64,000 nt of DNA, from positions 248,001-312,000 of the forward strand of contig NZ_CP051206.1 in NCBI RefSeq assembly GCF_012516395.1, given 5' to 3'. The notes beneath the pieces are model-generated. The model was not told the DNA's origin and searched no databases. It worked only from the letters and a program-made list of their open reading frames with translations. This document shows, piece after piece, positions 25,241-34,190 of the stretch (its first letter is position 1; each line of letters opens with the position of its first letter). The stretch comes from Dolichospermum flos-aquae CCAP 1403/13F. Lineage in GTDB: Bacteria; Cyanobacteriota; Cyanobacteriia; Cyanobacteriales; Nostocaceae. The translations under genes were made by a program, and so were the position numbers.

Positions 25241-25456
25241 TTAAGCAGGTACTGCTGCTGATTGGGTCAAACCAACTGCTTCAGCATACTTCAAGTAGGT
25301 TTCAACGGAAGCGATAACGATCCGAGCTTCAATTGCTAGTAGTTCGATACCAACTAAGGAAACACGAACCCAAGCGTCAATTACGATACCTTTGTCGAGG
25401 ATTCTATCAATAACTTCTGCCAAGCTGGAGGAAGAATTGGTTTTTTCAACTGCCAT
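25241..25456 (-). CDS. gvpA: Gas vesicle structural protein GvpA, copy 7 (last transcribed)
   Basis: A 71-residue shell protein starting [20 protein letters not shown], with the beta-hairpin core [20 protein letters not shown] and the C-terminal [20 protein letters not shown]. GvpA polymerises into the ribs of the vesicle wall. Its protein is identical to the other six copies. AAGGAA lies 8-10 bases upstream of the ATG. The 321-bp unit that includes this gene and its upstream spacer matches the next copy (25562-25777) base for base as far as I compared. Confidence 0.97.
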   Translation of the reverse strand: MAVEKTNSSSSLAEVIDRILDKGIVIDAWVRVSLVGIELLAIEARIVIASVETYLKYAEAVGLTQSAAVPA

Positions 25457-25561
25457 TTTTTTAATTCCTTGTTATTTGTTGTCGGAAACTTGGGAAATGA
25501 GGAGAATAACTATAAATATGAGTCATGGTTATTCTCCTACTTGGTAACTTGCTTAATTAAA

Positions 25562-25777
25562 TTAAGCAGGTACTGCTGCTGATTGGGTCAAACCAACTGC
25601 TTCAGCATACTTCAAGTAGGTTTCAACGGAAGCGATAACGATCCGAGCTTCAATTGCTAGTAGTTCGATACCAACTAAGGAAACACGAACCCAAGCGTCA
25701 ATTACGATACCTTTGTCGAGGATTCTATCAATAACTTCTGCCAAGCTGGAGGAAGAATTGGTTTTTTCAACTGCCAT
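25562..25777 (-). CDS. gvpA: Gas vesicle structural protein GvpA, copy 6
   Basis: Same 71-residue protein as the other copies. DNA matches copy 7, with AGTAGTTCG and GGGTCAAACC at the positions that vary between copies, so copies 6 and 7 form a recently duplicated pair. The start is preceded by the same AAGGAA ribosome site. The spacer on either side carries the 11-bp inverted repeat. Confidence 0.97.
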   Translation of the reverse strand: MAVEKTNSSSSLAEVIDRILDKGIVIDAWVRVSLVGIELLAIEARIVIASVETYLKYAEAVGLTQSAAVPA

Positions 25778-25882
25778 TTTTTTAATTCCTTGTTATTTGT
25801 TGTCGGAAACTTGGGAAATGAGGAGAATAACTATAAATATGAGTCATGGTTATTCTCCTACTTGGTAACTTGCTTAATTAAA

Positions 25883-26098
25883 TTAAGCAGGTACTGCTGC
25901 TGATTGGGTCAAACCAACTGCTTCAGCATACTTCAAGTAGGTTTCAACGGAAGCGATAACGATCCGAGCTTCAATTGCTAGTAATTCGATACCAACTAAG
26001 GAAACACGAACCCAAGCGTCAATTACGATACCTTTGTCGAGGATTCTATCAATAACTTCTGCCAAGCTGGAGGAAGAATTGGTCTTTTCAACTGCCAT
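25883..26098 (-). CDS. gvpA: Gas vesicle structural protein GvpA, copy 5
   Basis: Same 71-residue protein. It carries the synonymous variants AGTAATTCG and GGTCTTTTC (plus strand) and a GTGATTTG spacer variant, all shared with copy 4. The two are therefore a second near-identical pair within the array. Confidence 0.97.
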   Translation of the reverse strand: MAVEKTNSSSSLAEVIDRILDKGIVIDAWVRVSLVGIELLAIEARIVIASVETYLKYAEAVGLTQSAAVPA

Positions 26099-26203
26099 TT
26101 TTTTAATTCCTTGTGATTTGTTGTCGGAAACTTGGGAAATGAGGAGAATAACTATAAATATGAGTCATGGTTATTCTCCTACTTGGTAACTTGCTTAATT
26201 AAA

Positions 26204-26419
26204 TTAAGCAGGTACTGCTGCTGATTGGGTCAAACCAACTGCTTCAGCATACTTCAAGTAGGTTTCAACGGAAGCGATAACGATCCGAGCTTCAATTGCT
26301 AGTAATTCGATACCAACTAAGGAAACACGAACCCAAGCGTCAATTACGATACCTTTGTCGAGGATTCTATCAATAACTTCTGCCAAGCTGGAGGAAGAAT
26401 TGGTCTTTTCAACTGCCAT
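26204..26419 (-). CDS. gvpA: Gas vesicle structural protein GvpA, copy 4
   Basis: Same 71-residue protein with the same synonymous variants and spacer as copy 5. It lies 321 bp from copy 5 and 317 bp from copy 3; the change in period comes from a 4-bp difference just after the stop codon (AATTAAATTAAGC against AGATTAAGC). Confidence 0.97.
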   Translation of the reverse strand: MAVEKTNSSSSLAEVIDRILDKGIVIDAWVRVSLVGIELLAIEARIVIASVETYLKYAEAVGLTQSAAVPA

Positions 26420-26520
26420 TTTTTTAATTCCTTGTGATTTGTTGTCGGAAACTTGGGAAATGAGGAGAATAACTATAAATATGAGTCATGGTTATTCTCC
26501 TACTTGGTAACTTGCTTAGA

Positions 26521-26736
26521 TTAAGCAGGTACTGCTGCTGATTGGGTTAAACCAACTGCTTCAGCATACTTCAAGTAGGTTTCAACGGAAGCGATAACGA
26601 TCCGAGCTTCAATTGCTAGTAGTTCGATACCAACTAAGGAAACACGAACCCAAGCGTCAATTACGATACCTTTGTCGAGGATTCTATCAATAACTTCTGC
26701 CAAGCTGGAGGAAGAATTGGTTTTTTCAACTGCCAT
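26521..26736 (-). CDS. gvpA: Gas vesicle structural protein GvpA, copy 3
   Basis: Same 71-residue protein. It has GGGTTAAACC where copies 4 to 7 have GGGTCAAACC. It belongs to the 317-bp-period half of the array together with copy 2. Confidence 0.97.
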   Translation of the reverse strand: MAVEKTNSSSSLAEVIDRILDKGIVIDAWVRVSLVGIELLAIEARIVIASVETYLKYAEAVGLTQSAAVPA

Positions 26737-26837
26737 TTTTTTAATTCCTTGTTATTTGTTGTCGGAAACTTGGGAAATGAGGAGAATAACTATAAATATG
26801 AGTCATGGTTATTCTCCTACTTGGTAACTTGCTTAGA

Positions 26838-27053
26838 TTAAGCAGGTACTGCTGCTGATTGGGTTAAACCAACTGCTTCAGCATACTTCAAGTAGGTTTC
26901 AACGGAAGCGATAACGATCCGAGCTTCAATTGCTAGTAATTCGATACCAACTAAGGAAACACGAACCCAAGCGTCAATTACGATACCTTTGTCGAGGATT
27001 CTATCAATAACTTCTGCCAAGCTGGAGGAAGAATTGGTTTTTTCAACTGCCAT
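26838..27053 (-). CDS. gvpA: Gas vesicle structural protein GvpA, copy 2
   Basis: Same 71-residue protein. It combines GGGTTAAACC with AGTAATTCG, so its synonymous sites are a mosaic of those in copies 3 and 4/5. This suggests gene conversion or unequal crossing-over within the array. Its upstream spacer has GGAAATTTGGG instead of GGAAACTTGGG. Confidence 0.97.
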   Translation of the reverse strand: MAVEKTNSSSSLAEVIDRILDKGIVIDAWVRVSLVGIELLAIEARIVIASVETYLKYAEAVGLTQSAAVPA

Positions 27054-27153
27054 TTTTTTAATTCCTTGTTATTTGTTGTCGGAAATTTGGGAAATGAGGA
27101 GAATAACTATAAATATGAGTCATGGTTATTCTCCTACTTGGTAACTTGCTTAA

Positions 27154-27369
27154 TTAAGCAGGTACTGCTGCTGATTGGGTTAAACCAACTGCTTCAGCGT
27201 ACTTCAAGTAGGTTTCAACGGAAGCGATAACGATCCGAGCTTCAATTGCTAATAGTTCGATACCAACTAAGGAAACACGAACCCAAGCGTCAATTACGAT
27301 ACCTTTGTCGAGGATTCTATCAATAACTTCTGCCAAGCTGGAGGAAGAATTGGTTTTTTCAACTGCCAT
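27154..27369 (-). CDS. gvpA: Gas vesicle structural protein GvpA, copy 1 (first transcribed)
   Basis: Same 71-residue protein and the most diverged at synonymous sites (CAGCGTACTT and CTAATAGTTCG on the plus strand). This is as expected for the edge copy of an expanding array. It is the promoter-proximal copy; AAGGAA precedes the ATG and a sigma70-like promoter lies about 80-105 bp upstream. Confidence 0.97.
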   Translation of the reverse strand: MAVEKTNSSSSLAEVIDRILDKGIVIDAWVRVSLVGIELLAIEARIVIASVETYLKYAEAVGLTQSAAVPA

Positions 27370-27404
27370 TTTTTTAATTCCTTGTTGTTAGTTTTATGAC
27401 TATC

Positions 27405-27424
27405 GGTTAAGTAATTGCTTAACC
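27405..27424 (-). promoter_or_regulatory. Hairpin in the gvpA 5' leader
   Basis: GGTTAAG (27405-27411) and CTTAACC (27418-27424) form a 7-bp stem with a 6-base loop, about 36-55 bases upstream of the first gvpA start. It would lie in the leader mRNA if the promoter at 27446-27475 is used. A 5' stabiliser or regulatory stem is a reasonable inference. Confidence 0.55.
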
Positions 27425-27445
27425 CTTAAACAAACTATCATCTAA

Positions 27446-27475
27446 TTTTTATGATGTAAAGTAAAATTCCGTCAA
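27446..27475 (-). promoter_or_regulatory. Candidate sigma70-type promoter of gvpA
   Basis: On the minus strand, TTGACG (27475-27470) is followed after 17-18 bases by ATAAAA/TAAAAA (27452-27446). This is a near-consensus -35 with a weak -10. The predicted start gives a leader of about 70 bases. It is assigned by eye only. Confidence 0.45.
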
Positions 27476-27610
27476 GAAATGTAAAGTTTATGAGTCACAG
27501 AAAATGAGAGAAAAATGAAATTAAGTGAAAATATACATCATGCTAAATCATCAATACGTACAAAATCTGGATAGCATAATATTTTTCAAACTTAGAGACC
27601 GCTAAGAAAG

Positions 27611-27705
27611 TTACACAGTAATGAATTTATAGAATAACGCTTGTTTATTGCATATGATTATTATTATTATTATTATTTAATATCCGTAAAATTATTACTG
27701 TGTAA
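27611..27705. repeat. 95-bp element with 12-bp perfect inverted ends
   Basis: TTACACAGTAAT (27611-27622) and ATTACTGTGTAA (27694-27705) bracket a segment that includes seven ATT units (27657-27677). It may be a small non-autonomous element or an operator-like structure about 240 bp upstream of gvpA. Confidence 0.6.
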
Positions 27706-27823
27706 GGGTTTCATGTATAGCATTTAACGCCACTCTACGATCTATTAGCAAATCCTAGGTGGTAAAATTATCCATTAAAAATTACCTTGAAATATCTAAA
27801 AAGCACATTATATATTTTGTCTA

Positions 27824-27915
27824 TATGACTACTATTGTATTTTTTCTATGACTACTATTGTATTTTTTCTATGACTACTATTGTATTTTCCATATGATTA
27901 CTATTGTATTTTTCA
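27824..27915 (+). repeat. Four tandem 23-bp repeats upstream of gvpA
   Basis: Four head-to-tail units of TATGACTACTATTGTATTTT plus TTC. The first two are identical; the third and fourth differ at their ends (TCCA, TTCA) and one base inside. The block lies about 455-545 bp upstream of gvpA. There is no coding capacity. It is a likely slippage-prone spacer or a multi-site protein-binding region. Confidence 0.8.
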
Positions 27916-27989
27916 TAGCATACGTGGCCATACAAAACTAAGTATTTTAGCGTGATCAGATGGAATCTTGAATGCATAAAATCTTTGAT

Positions 27990-28303
27990 AATGGTGCTTT
28001 GGAATGTCGCTAACACACCCTACGTATCCTTTCCTTTTAAAGATCAAACTGGATCTTTATATATACAGCCTAAATTACGTGAACTTTTACAAATTGTTCT
28101 AATAAAAAAAAGCTACATAAATAAGTATTAATACTCAATAATAGACGGGCAGGAAAAAACGCAGTATCTTATGTAACGAAAAGTAAACTAGTTCGTGATG
28201 GCTACTCCAATCAAATTCCTGTAGATACAAGTAATGAGACAAAATTAATTACACAAATATTTGGACTGAAATCCTTAATGGACAAAGGATTGGTAAATAA
28301 ATA
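27990..28303 (+). pseudogene. Decayed open frame of unknown family upstream of gvpA
   Basis: Two broken plus-strand reading frames look coding. One includes FPFKDQTGSLYIQPKLRELL (about 28034-28134). A second, of about 60 codons ending at a stop near 28303, includes NNRRAGKNAVSYVTKSKLVR, DGYSNQIPVDTSNETKLITQ and IFGLKSLMDKGLVNK. Neither has an ATG. The last part is related to DNA at 62416-62480. I do not recognise the family. Confidence 0.45.
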
Positions 28304-28375
28304 ATAGTAATTAATTCTATCCAGGTACTTACCTCATCCATCTTGAAACCTAAAGTGAAGTTTTTGTCAGTTTAA

Positions 28376-28545
28376 AACCCCTTCCCTTGGTAAGGCTACG
28401 GTGTACACAGAAGTCTGATCAAGTTGCCTAACAGGGTTTTGATCCCCCCTAGCCCCCCTTAAAAAGGGGGGAAATTTTCTTGAAGTCCCCCTTGGAAAGG
28501 GGGATTTAGGGGGATCTGATGATTTGTGTGTACACGGTAGTTGGT
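28376..28545. repeat. C/G-rich palindromic repeat with GTGTACAC ends
   Basis: ACGGTGTACAC (near 28399) and GTGTACACGG (near 28531) are inverse ends around GATCCCCCCTAGCCCCCCTT then AAAAAGGGGGG and CCCCCTTGGAAAGGGGG stems. It is a dispersed cyanobacterial palindrome; a similar core sits inside the MITE at 45253-45415. Confidence 0.65.
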
Positions 28546-28665
28546 AAGGGGAGGGTAGGTTTTGCTTTAGCAAAACCGGGGTGGGGTAATTCGATAAACT
28601 ACAGGTTTCATCTTGAACGTGGTTTAAATTAAAATGGCCTGTGAATTTTATTTTTTTCAGAAATT

Positions 28666-28932
28666 ATGTCTACAGAAGGGACTCCTGTTAATATTCCACA
28701 GACAGCTTTAGCCGCTTTGGTGGATGTTTTTGTGCAGCAAGGTCATCCACGTCAATATGCTGAAGCGATGGCGACTTCAATCATTTTTCAGACTGATTTA
28801 GATTTACGGAATGCTCAGATTGCCAATCTCTTAGGCTGGCTGAAACAGGAGCATAATGATATCTATCCCTCAGCCTTAGATGTAATTGGCAAAACTTCCG
28901 AAGAATTTGAACGTCGAGTTCAAGAAGGTTAA
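28666..28932 (+). CDS. Conserved small cyanobacterial protein of unknown function
   Basis: An 88-residue soluble, mildly acidic protein with MSTEGTPVNIPQTALAALVD at the N-terminus and helical segments HPRQYAEAMATSIIFQTDLD and IANLLGWLKQEH. There are no cysteines and no membrane helices. Codon usage is normal for the window and a terminator follows 43 bp after the stop, which supports a real gene. I do not recognise a function. It precedes proA by 100 bp but the terminator separates them. Confidence 0.7.
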   Translation: MSTEGTPVNIPQTALAALVDVFVQQGHPRQYAEAMATSIIFQTDLDLRNAQIANLLGWLKQEHNDIYPSALDVIGKTSEEFERRVQEG

Positions 28933-28974
28933 GTGTCTAGACTCGATTTAGTGAATTTCAAAAAATAGGGTCAA

Positions 28975-29000
28975 AAATTAGCTGTTTCAGCTAATTTTTT
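28975..29000 (+). terminator. Rho-independent terminator
   Basis: AAATTAGCT (28975-28983) pairs with AGCTAATTT (28989-28997) around a 5-base loop, ending in a six-T run. It ends the small hypothetical gene. Confidence 0.85.
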
Positions 29001-29032
29001 CCTCAAAGGTTTCCCACTTACCAGGTATTCTT

Positions 29033-30358
29033 ATGACTAATTTCAAAATTATTTCTCCTCTATCTGCGATGCCTACTACCAGCGAAGCTATCGCTCAACA
29101 AACCCGTCAAGCTGCTAGTAAGCTGGCAGTTCTCTCCTCTGAGGCCAAAAATCAAACTATTGAAGCGATCGCTCAAGCTTTAGAATTGGCAAAGGATGAT
29201 ATTCTGCAAGCAAACCTGGCTGATTGTCACGCAGCAACAGCGGCAGGAATCGCTAAACCCCTTTATAAACGGTTGCAGTTAGATGAACATAAATTAAGGG
29301 ATGCGATCGCTGGTGTGCGAGATGTTGGTAAACTAGAAGATCCTATTGGTAAAGTCCAAATTCATCGAGAAATTGACACTGGTTTAATTCTCAAACGCAT
29401 TACCTGTCCTTTAGGCGTTTTAGGCATCATTTTTGAAGCCCGTCCCGAAGCCGCAATTCAAATAGTTTCCTTAGCAATTAAATCCGGTAATGGTGTCATT
29501 CTCAAAGGTGGTAAAGAAGCAATACATTCTTGTACAGCCATAGTTAAAGCCATTAAACAAGGATTATCTCACACAGCAGTTAATCCTGATGTGGTGCAAT
29601 TGTTAACCACGAGAGAAGAAATATTAGAACTTTTGCAATTAGATAAATATGTAGATTTAATTATTCCCAGAGGTTCTAATGCTTTTGTGAAATTTGTCCA
29701 AGATAATACCCGCATTCCCGTATTAGGTCATGCTGATGGCATTTGTCATCTTTATGTAGATCAAGCCGCTGATATTGCCAAAGCTATTAGTATTACTGTA
29801 GATTCTAAAATTCAATATCCTGCTGCTTGTAATGCCATTGAAACTTTGCTAGTTCATAGTAGCATTGCTGCCGAATTTCTCCCCCAAGTTGCCACAGCTT
29901 TACAAGCACAAAATGTAGAATTAAAAGGTGATGAACGGACTATACAAATTTTATCTGATATTGCCACAGCGACAGAAATAGACTGGCAAACAGAATACAG
30001 TGATTTGATTTTAGCCATTAAAATAGTTGATTCTTTAAATGAAGCCATATCCCACATTGAAAATTATGGTTCTCGGCACACAGAAGCAATCATTACTGAA
30101 GATATTACAGCGGCAGAAACATTTCAAGGCTTAGTCAATGCAGCGGGAGTTTATCATAATTGTTCTACCCGTTTTGCTGATGGTTTCCGTTATGGATTTG
30201 GTGCAGAAGTGGGAATTAGTACCCAACAAATGCCCCCGCGCGGACCAGTTGGTTTAGAAGGTTTGATTACATATAAATATCAAATGTCTGGTAATGGACA
30301 TATTGTGAAAACCTACACAGGTGCAAACGCAAAATCATTTAGTCACCGTGATTTGTAA
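29033..30358 (+). CDS. proA: Gamma-glutamyl phosphate reductase
   Basis: A 441-residue aldehyde-dehydrogenase-fold enzyme. [20 protein letters not shown] near residues 125-144 and [14 protein letters not shown] near 153 are ProA blocks. The active Cys lies in [17 protein letters not shown] near 260-276, and [16 protein letters not shown] near 400 is the C-terminal motif. It reduces glutamyl-5-phosphate to glutamate-5-semialdehyde in proline synthesis. It stands alone here; proB is not in the window. ATG 29033 follows a short AGG-containing leader. Confidence 0.95.
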   Translation: MTNFKIISPLSAMPTTSEAIAQQTRQAASKLAVLSSEAKNQTIEAIAQALELAKDDILQANLADCHAATAAGIAKPLYKRLQLDEHKLRDAIAGVRDVGKLEDPIGKVQIHREIDTGLILKRITCPLGVLGIIFEARPEAAIQIVSLAIKSGNGVILKGGKEAIHSCTAIVKAIKQGLSHTAVNPDVVQLLTTREEILELLQLDKYVDLIIPRGSNAFVKFVQDNTRIPVLGHADGICHLYVDQAADIAKAISITVDSKIQYPAACNAIETLLVHSSIAAEFLPQVATALQAQNVELKGDERTIQILSDIATATEIDWQTEYSDLILAIKIVDSLNEAISHIENYGSRHTEAIITEDITAAETFQGLVNAAGVYHNCSTRFADGFRYGFGAEVGISTQQMPPRGPVGLEGLITYKYQMSGNGHIVKTYTGANAKSFSHRDL

Positions 30359-30372
30359 TCATATTATTAATC

Positions 30373-30482
30373 TCGTTCCCAGTCTCTGACTGGGAATGCT
30401 GACTGCGGCTCTGCCGCTAGTGACAGGGGAACGGAGGCAGAGCCTCAAAATTGGCATTCCTAGCCGGAGTCTAGGAACGAGG
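30373..30482. repeat. Long imperfect palindrome downstream of proA
   Basis: CTCGTTCCCAGTC...TGGGAATGC and GGCATTCCTAG...AGGAACGAG form a long interrupted hairpin with an inner GGCTCTGCC/GGCAGAGCC stem. It sits between the convergent proA and menF genes and could end both transcripts. This is a common repeat type in bloom-forming Nostocales. Confidence 0.7.
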
Positions 30483-30500
30483 TAAAACGAGGGAAAGTCT

Positions 30501-31916
30501 TTAAACCAAGGCTTTTAATAAGGCTTGCAGTTTAAGTTGCACTTCGGCAAATTCCTTTTGAGGATCTGAACCAGCAACAATACCCGCACCTGCATACAGT
30601 CTAGCATAATTACCATCAATTAAAGCCGAACGAATCCCCACAATAAATTCACAATTTCCTTCTCCGTCTACCCAACCTAAAGGGGCTGCATATAAACCCC
30701 TTTCAAAACTTTCATAACGGCGAATTTCTGCACAAGCAATATCTCGTGCTGCCCCGGCAACTGCTGGAGTAGGATGCAGTTTAGCAACGATTTGTAAAGG
30801 GTGAATATTATTGGGAACTACTGCACTAATTGGTGTCCATAAATGTTGGATATTAGATAATTGTCGCAGTCTGGGGGCTAAAACTTGGGGGAATAAACCC
30901 AGTTGAGATAAATGTTGAGTAATAAAATCTAGAACGAGTTTATGTTCGTGTTTTTCTTTGGTACTATTCACTAAATTGTTAGCATTTGTAGCATCTTCTG
31001 TGGGTGTTTTTCCCCTCGGTGCAGAACCTGCCAAAGCATCAGTAATTAACTGCCGTTTGTGAATACTAATTAATCGTTCTGGACTAGCACCAATAAAGTT
31101 TTGTCCTTGACCATTACTGGTGGAAAATACATTACAATTAGGATGTATTTGGCGGAGATTATTTAAAGATTGTAATAAGTTAAAATCATGATTAGCACTG
31201 ACATCTAAGATATCAGCTAAAACAATTTTTCTTAACTGGTTAGCATGAATTATTTCTAAAACTGAGGAAACAGAAGTTTTAAATTTTTCACCGTTATTAG
31301 TGATTTTTTTATATAAGTTTAAGGGAAATTTATCAATATTTAGAGAATGGGTATGCAAAGATCTAATAATTTCTAAATGGCGTTGTAAATTATCTAATAT
31401 TTTGGTAATATTAATCCTAGAATTGATAATTGTATTCATTACTAATGTGCAGCAATTATTTTTTAAAGCTATTTGCCAACAAGGTAGGAAAACCGTAGCA
31501 GAAGGAAATGGACAATCTACTTTTTTATGCTGATCAAAAAAACTGAAAGTACAAAAAAATCGAGGTAGGGAAAAAGTCTGATTTTTGTGAGAAATAGGAA
31601 TTATATTTTTCAGACAATTTTTAATAAATTCTTCTGATTTTGTAAACCTATCTTTACCAGAAATTTCTATTTTATCTAAAGTATCAATTGCTGCTATTGC
31701 TTCACCATTACTTTTATTTTCAAAATAAAAGTTTATGGTATTTTTCTGATTAAATTGATCAAAAACCAGCAAAGGATCAACTAAGCCAATTTCTAGGGGA
31801 ATACTCACAATTTTACTATAATTATGGCGACGGCAATTTTCCTGAATCTCTAATAGTAATTGATTAAGGTATTTGTAGTCTACAAAGGTGTGGCTGCGAC
31901 ATGGTGAAATTGTCAT
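30501..31916 (-). CDS. menF: Isochorismate synthase
   Basis: A 471-residue chorismate-utilising enzyme. The C-terminal domain shows QNFIGASPERLISIHKRQLI near residues 274-293, DALAGSAPRGKTPTEDA near 295 and LHPTPAVAGAARDIACAEIR near 377-396. RLYAGAGIVAGSDPQKEFAE is near 439. It converts chorismate to isochorismate, the first committed step to phylloquinone. The N-terminal half is poorly conserved, as in other cyanobacterial MenF. It is divergent from menA across a 324-bp spacer. An anthranilate-synthase identity is excluded by gene context and the isochorismate-type motif. Confidence 0.9.
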   Translation of the reverse strand: MTISPCRSHTFVDYKYLNQLLLEIQENCRRHNYSKIVSIPLEIGLVDPLLVFDQFNQKNTINFYFENKSNGEAIAAIDTLDKIEISGKDRFTKSEEFIKNCLKNIIPISHKNQTFSLPRFFCTFSFFDQHKKVDCPFPSATVFLPCWQIALKNNCCTLVMNTIINSRINITKILDNLQRHLEIIRSLHTHSLNIDKFPLNLYKKITNNGEKFKTSVSSVLEIIHANQLRKIVLADILDVSANHDFNLLQSLNNLRQIHPNCNVFSTSNGQGQNFIGASPERLISIHKRQLITDALAGSAPRGKTPTEDATNANNLVNSTKEKHEHKLVLDFITQHLSQLGLFPQVLAPRLRQLSNIQHLWTPISAVVPNNIHPLQIVAKLHPTPAVAGAARDIACAEIRRYESFERGLYAAPLGWVDGEGNCEFIVGIRSALIDGNYARLYAGAGIVAGSDPQKEFAEVQLKLQALLKALV

Positions 31917-32240
31917 GGATGTATAAGTTAATTTTTATTAAGTTATCTTCCTAAAATGTAATAAATCATGGTGGTATTTTTATAGGTAACATAATTCAGT
32001 CACCATTAACCAGCATAAACTTAGCCTGATTATGGGGTTTATCCTGTTTTGGCGGCAAGATAGCGGGTTTTATGCCAGGATATTCGCCTATAATCATAAA
32101 ACTAGCATTTTTTGGTAATTTATTGATTGTACCGATAAGTGATCAACAATCCTAAATCTAAAATAGCTAGTCAAGTATCATGCAAAATTATAAAATTTAA
32201 CTGATAACTAAAGTTCTGGTAATTTAATTAATCACAACTG
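31917..32240. promoter_or_regulatory. Divergent menF-menA intergenic region
   Basis: 324 bp without a gene. It must hold the promoters of both menF and the menA-menC-menE unit. No operator or riboswitch-like structure was recognised. Confidence 0.4.
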
Positions 32241-33140
32241 ATGACTTCAACTCAGATTTCACCACCTCAAGCTAAATTATGGATGGCGGCTATTAAACCG
32301 CCAATGTACAGTGTTGCTATTATGCCAATTTGGGTAGGTTCTGCGGTAGCATTTAGGGAAATAAAGATTTTTAGTCCCATAATATTCTCCTTGTTTATTG
32401 CTGCGGCAATTTTGATTTTAGCTTGGGAAAATATTAGTAATGATGTCTTTGATGCCGAAACAGGAATTGATCAGAATAAACATCATTCATTGGTGAATTT
32501 AACTGGTAACAAAACCTTAATGTTTTGGATAGGAACCCTGTGTTTAGGTTTGGGTTTGTTGGGAATAATAGCGATCGCTATTTTGCAAAAAGACCCCACA
32601 GTTATGGCTATAATCCTCTTATGCTGCGGTTTGGGCTATATGTACCAAGGTCCCCCTTTCCGTCTAGGATACCAAGGTTTAGGGGAAATTCTCTGCTTTT
32701 TTGCCTTTGGTCCTTTGGGTATGAGTGCGGCTTATTATAGTCAAACTCAAACCTGGTCTATGACCAATTTAGCAGCTTCGGTAATTTTGGGACTTGTTAC
32801 CAGTTTAGTGTTATTTTGCTCCCATTTTCATCAAGTTGTAGATGACATAGCCGCAGGAAAGAAATCTCCTATTGTGCGTCTAGGAACTCACACTGGTGCA
32901 AAGGTTTTAGTGGGTTTTACTGCGAGTATTTATCCTCTAATTTTGTTATTTGTGATTTTGAATATTTTCCCAATTTGGACATTACTTAGTTTTCTGAGTT
33001 TACCTTTTGCGGTGAAATTATGTCGTCATGTTTTAGAAAATCACAACCAACCAGATAAAGTCAGCAATTCTAAATTCATCGCTATCAGAGTTCAGTTTGT
33101 GAGTTGCTTATTTTTGGGTTTAGGATTTATATTTGGTTAA
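32241..33140 (+). CDS. menA: 1,4-dihydroxy-2-naphthoate phytyltransferase
   Basis: A 299-residue UbiA-type prenyltransferase with about eight membrane helices. The first Asp-rich site is ENISNDVFDAETGIDQNKHH near residues 63-82, and the second is HFHQVVDDIAAGKKSPIVRL near 196-215. The N-terminus AKLWMAAIKPPMYSVAIMPI is typical of cyanobacterial MenA. The enzyme attaches a phytyl chain to DHNA in the membrane step of phylloquinone synthesis for photosystem I. It is followed by menC and menE on the same strand. Confidence 0.93.
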   Translation: MTSTQISPPQAKLWMAAIKPPMYSVAIMPIWVGSAVAFREIKIFSPIIFSLFIAAAILILAWENISNDVFDAETGIDQNKHHSLVNLTGNKTLMFWIGTLCLGLGLLGIIAIAILQKDPTVMAIILLCCGLGYMYQGPPFRLGYQGLGEILCFFAFGPLGMSAAYYSQTQTWSMTNLAASVILGLVTSLVLFCSHFHQVVDDIAAGKKSPIVRLGTHTGAKVLVGFTASIYPLILLFVILNIFPIWTLLSFLSLPFAVKLCRHVLENHNQPDKVSNSKFIAIRVQFVSCLFLGLGFIFG

Positions 33141-33224
33141 GTTACATTAAGAATAAACGAACCACAGAGGCACAGAGGACACAGAGGAATGAGAGTTTGA
33201 ATGTTTTTTATTTGGAAGTCCTTC

Positions 33225-34190
33225 ATGGTTTATCAATTTTCCTTTCGTTACTTTAGTCAGAAATTTACAAATCCCATTATTACTAATTATGGAGTTTGGG
33301 AAATCCGCGAAAGCATTATTATCCGCTTGATTGATGAAAAAGATGACGTTAGTTGGGGGGAAATTTCCCCCATTTCTTGGTTTGGTTCAGAAACTATCAA
33401 ACAAGCTTTAGATTTTTGTGATCAACTTCCACAAACAATTACCAAAGAGATAATTTTCGCTATTCCCGATAAATTACCAGCTTGTCAATTTGCTTTTGAA
33501 TCTTCAACCCACCCAGGTGGGTTTCGTCTGTGTAGCAGTGACTTACAGTCGCCTAATCTCACCTACAGCGGCTTATTACCAGCGGGTAAATCAGCTTTAA
33601 ATCAATGGAGTAATTTATGGGAACAAGGATATAAAACATTTAAATGGAAAATTGCTGTTGATGATATAAATCAAGAATTAGAAATATTTGATTTATTAAT
33701 TTCTAGTTTACCAATATCAGCAAAATTACGTTTAGATGCTAATGGGGGACTTACTTATCAAGAAGCTGAATTATGGTTACAAAAATGTGATCAATTCTTA
33801 CCGAAAATTGAATTTATCGAACAACCTTTAGCTGTAGATAAATTTAGAGAAATGCAAGAATTAAGTAATTCATATTTTACAACAATAGCCTTAGATGAAT
33901 CTATCGCCAATCTTCACCAATTAGAATTATATTTTCAGAAAGGTTGGCGGGGAATTTTCGTGATTAAACCGGGGATATTCGGTTCACCATTTCGGTTAAA
34001 AGAGTTTTGCAAAAAACGTCAAATTGATGTTGTATTTTCATCGGTATTTGAAACCGAAATTGGGAGACAAGCTGCATTACAATTAGCAGCAGAATTATCT
34101 AGTAATAACCGCGCTGTTGGTTTTGGAATTAACCACTTTTTTCAACCACAAGAATCAAACTGGCTAGAAAGTCTATGGAAAACCTGTTAG
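33225..34190 (+). CDS. menC: o-Succinylbenzoate synthase
   Basis: A 321-residue enolase-superfamily enzyme. YKTFKWKIAV near residue 138 holds the catalytic Lys of the KxK motif, LRLDANGGLTYQEAELWL near 167 a metal Asp, EFIEQPLA near 196 the Glu, and IALDESIANL near 222 the next acid. GIFVIKPGIFGSP near 244 supplies the second Lys. It dehydrates SHCHC to o-succinylbenzoate. ATG 33225 is preferred over an in-frame ATG at 33201, since MVYQFSFRYF starts the conserved domain. The 3' end overlaps menE by 16 bp, implying coupling. Confidence 0.9.
   Translation: MVYQFSFRYFSQKFTNPIITNYGVWEIRESIIIRLIDEKDDVSWGEISPISWFGSETIKQALDFCDQLPQTITKEIIFAIPDKLPACQFAFESSTHPGGFRLCSSDLQSPNLTYSGLLPAGKSALNQWSNLWEQGYKTFKWKIAVDDINQELEIFDLLISSLPISAKLRLDANGGLTYQEAELWLQKCDQFLPKIEFIEQPLAVDKFREMQELSNSYFTTIALDESIANLHQLELYFQKGWRGIFVIKPGIFGSPFRLKEFCKKRQIDVVFSSVFETEIGRQAALQLAAELSSNNRAVGFGINHFFQPQESNWLESLWKTC

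Larger units (their letters stand above)
25500..27135. repeat. Six spacer inverted repeats in the gvpA array
   Basis: Each of the six gvpA-gvpA spacers has perfect 11-bp arms AGGAGAATAAC and GTTATTCTCCT around a conserved 17-base loop. Positions are 25500-25538, 25821-25859, 26142-26180, 26463-26501, 26780-26818 and 27097-27135. In RNA each makes a stable stem, without a T run, just downstream of each gvpA stop. mRNA protection or processing is the likely role; attenuation is possible. The motif is absent upstream of copy 1 and downstream of copy 7. Confidence 0.9.

Noticed and set aside
25241-27369. Regular repeats that could be taken for a CRISPR array
   Set aside because: The period is 316-321 bp, each unit holds a full gvpA gene and the 'spacers' are also conserved. 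It is a gene array.
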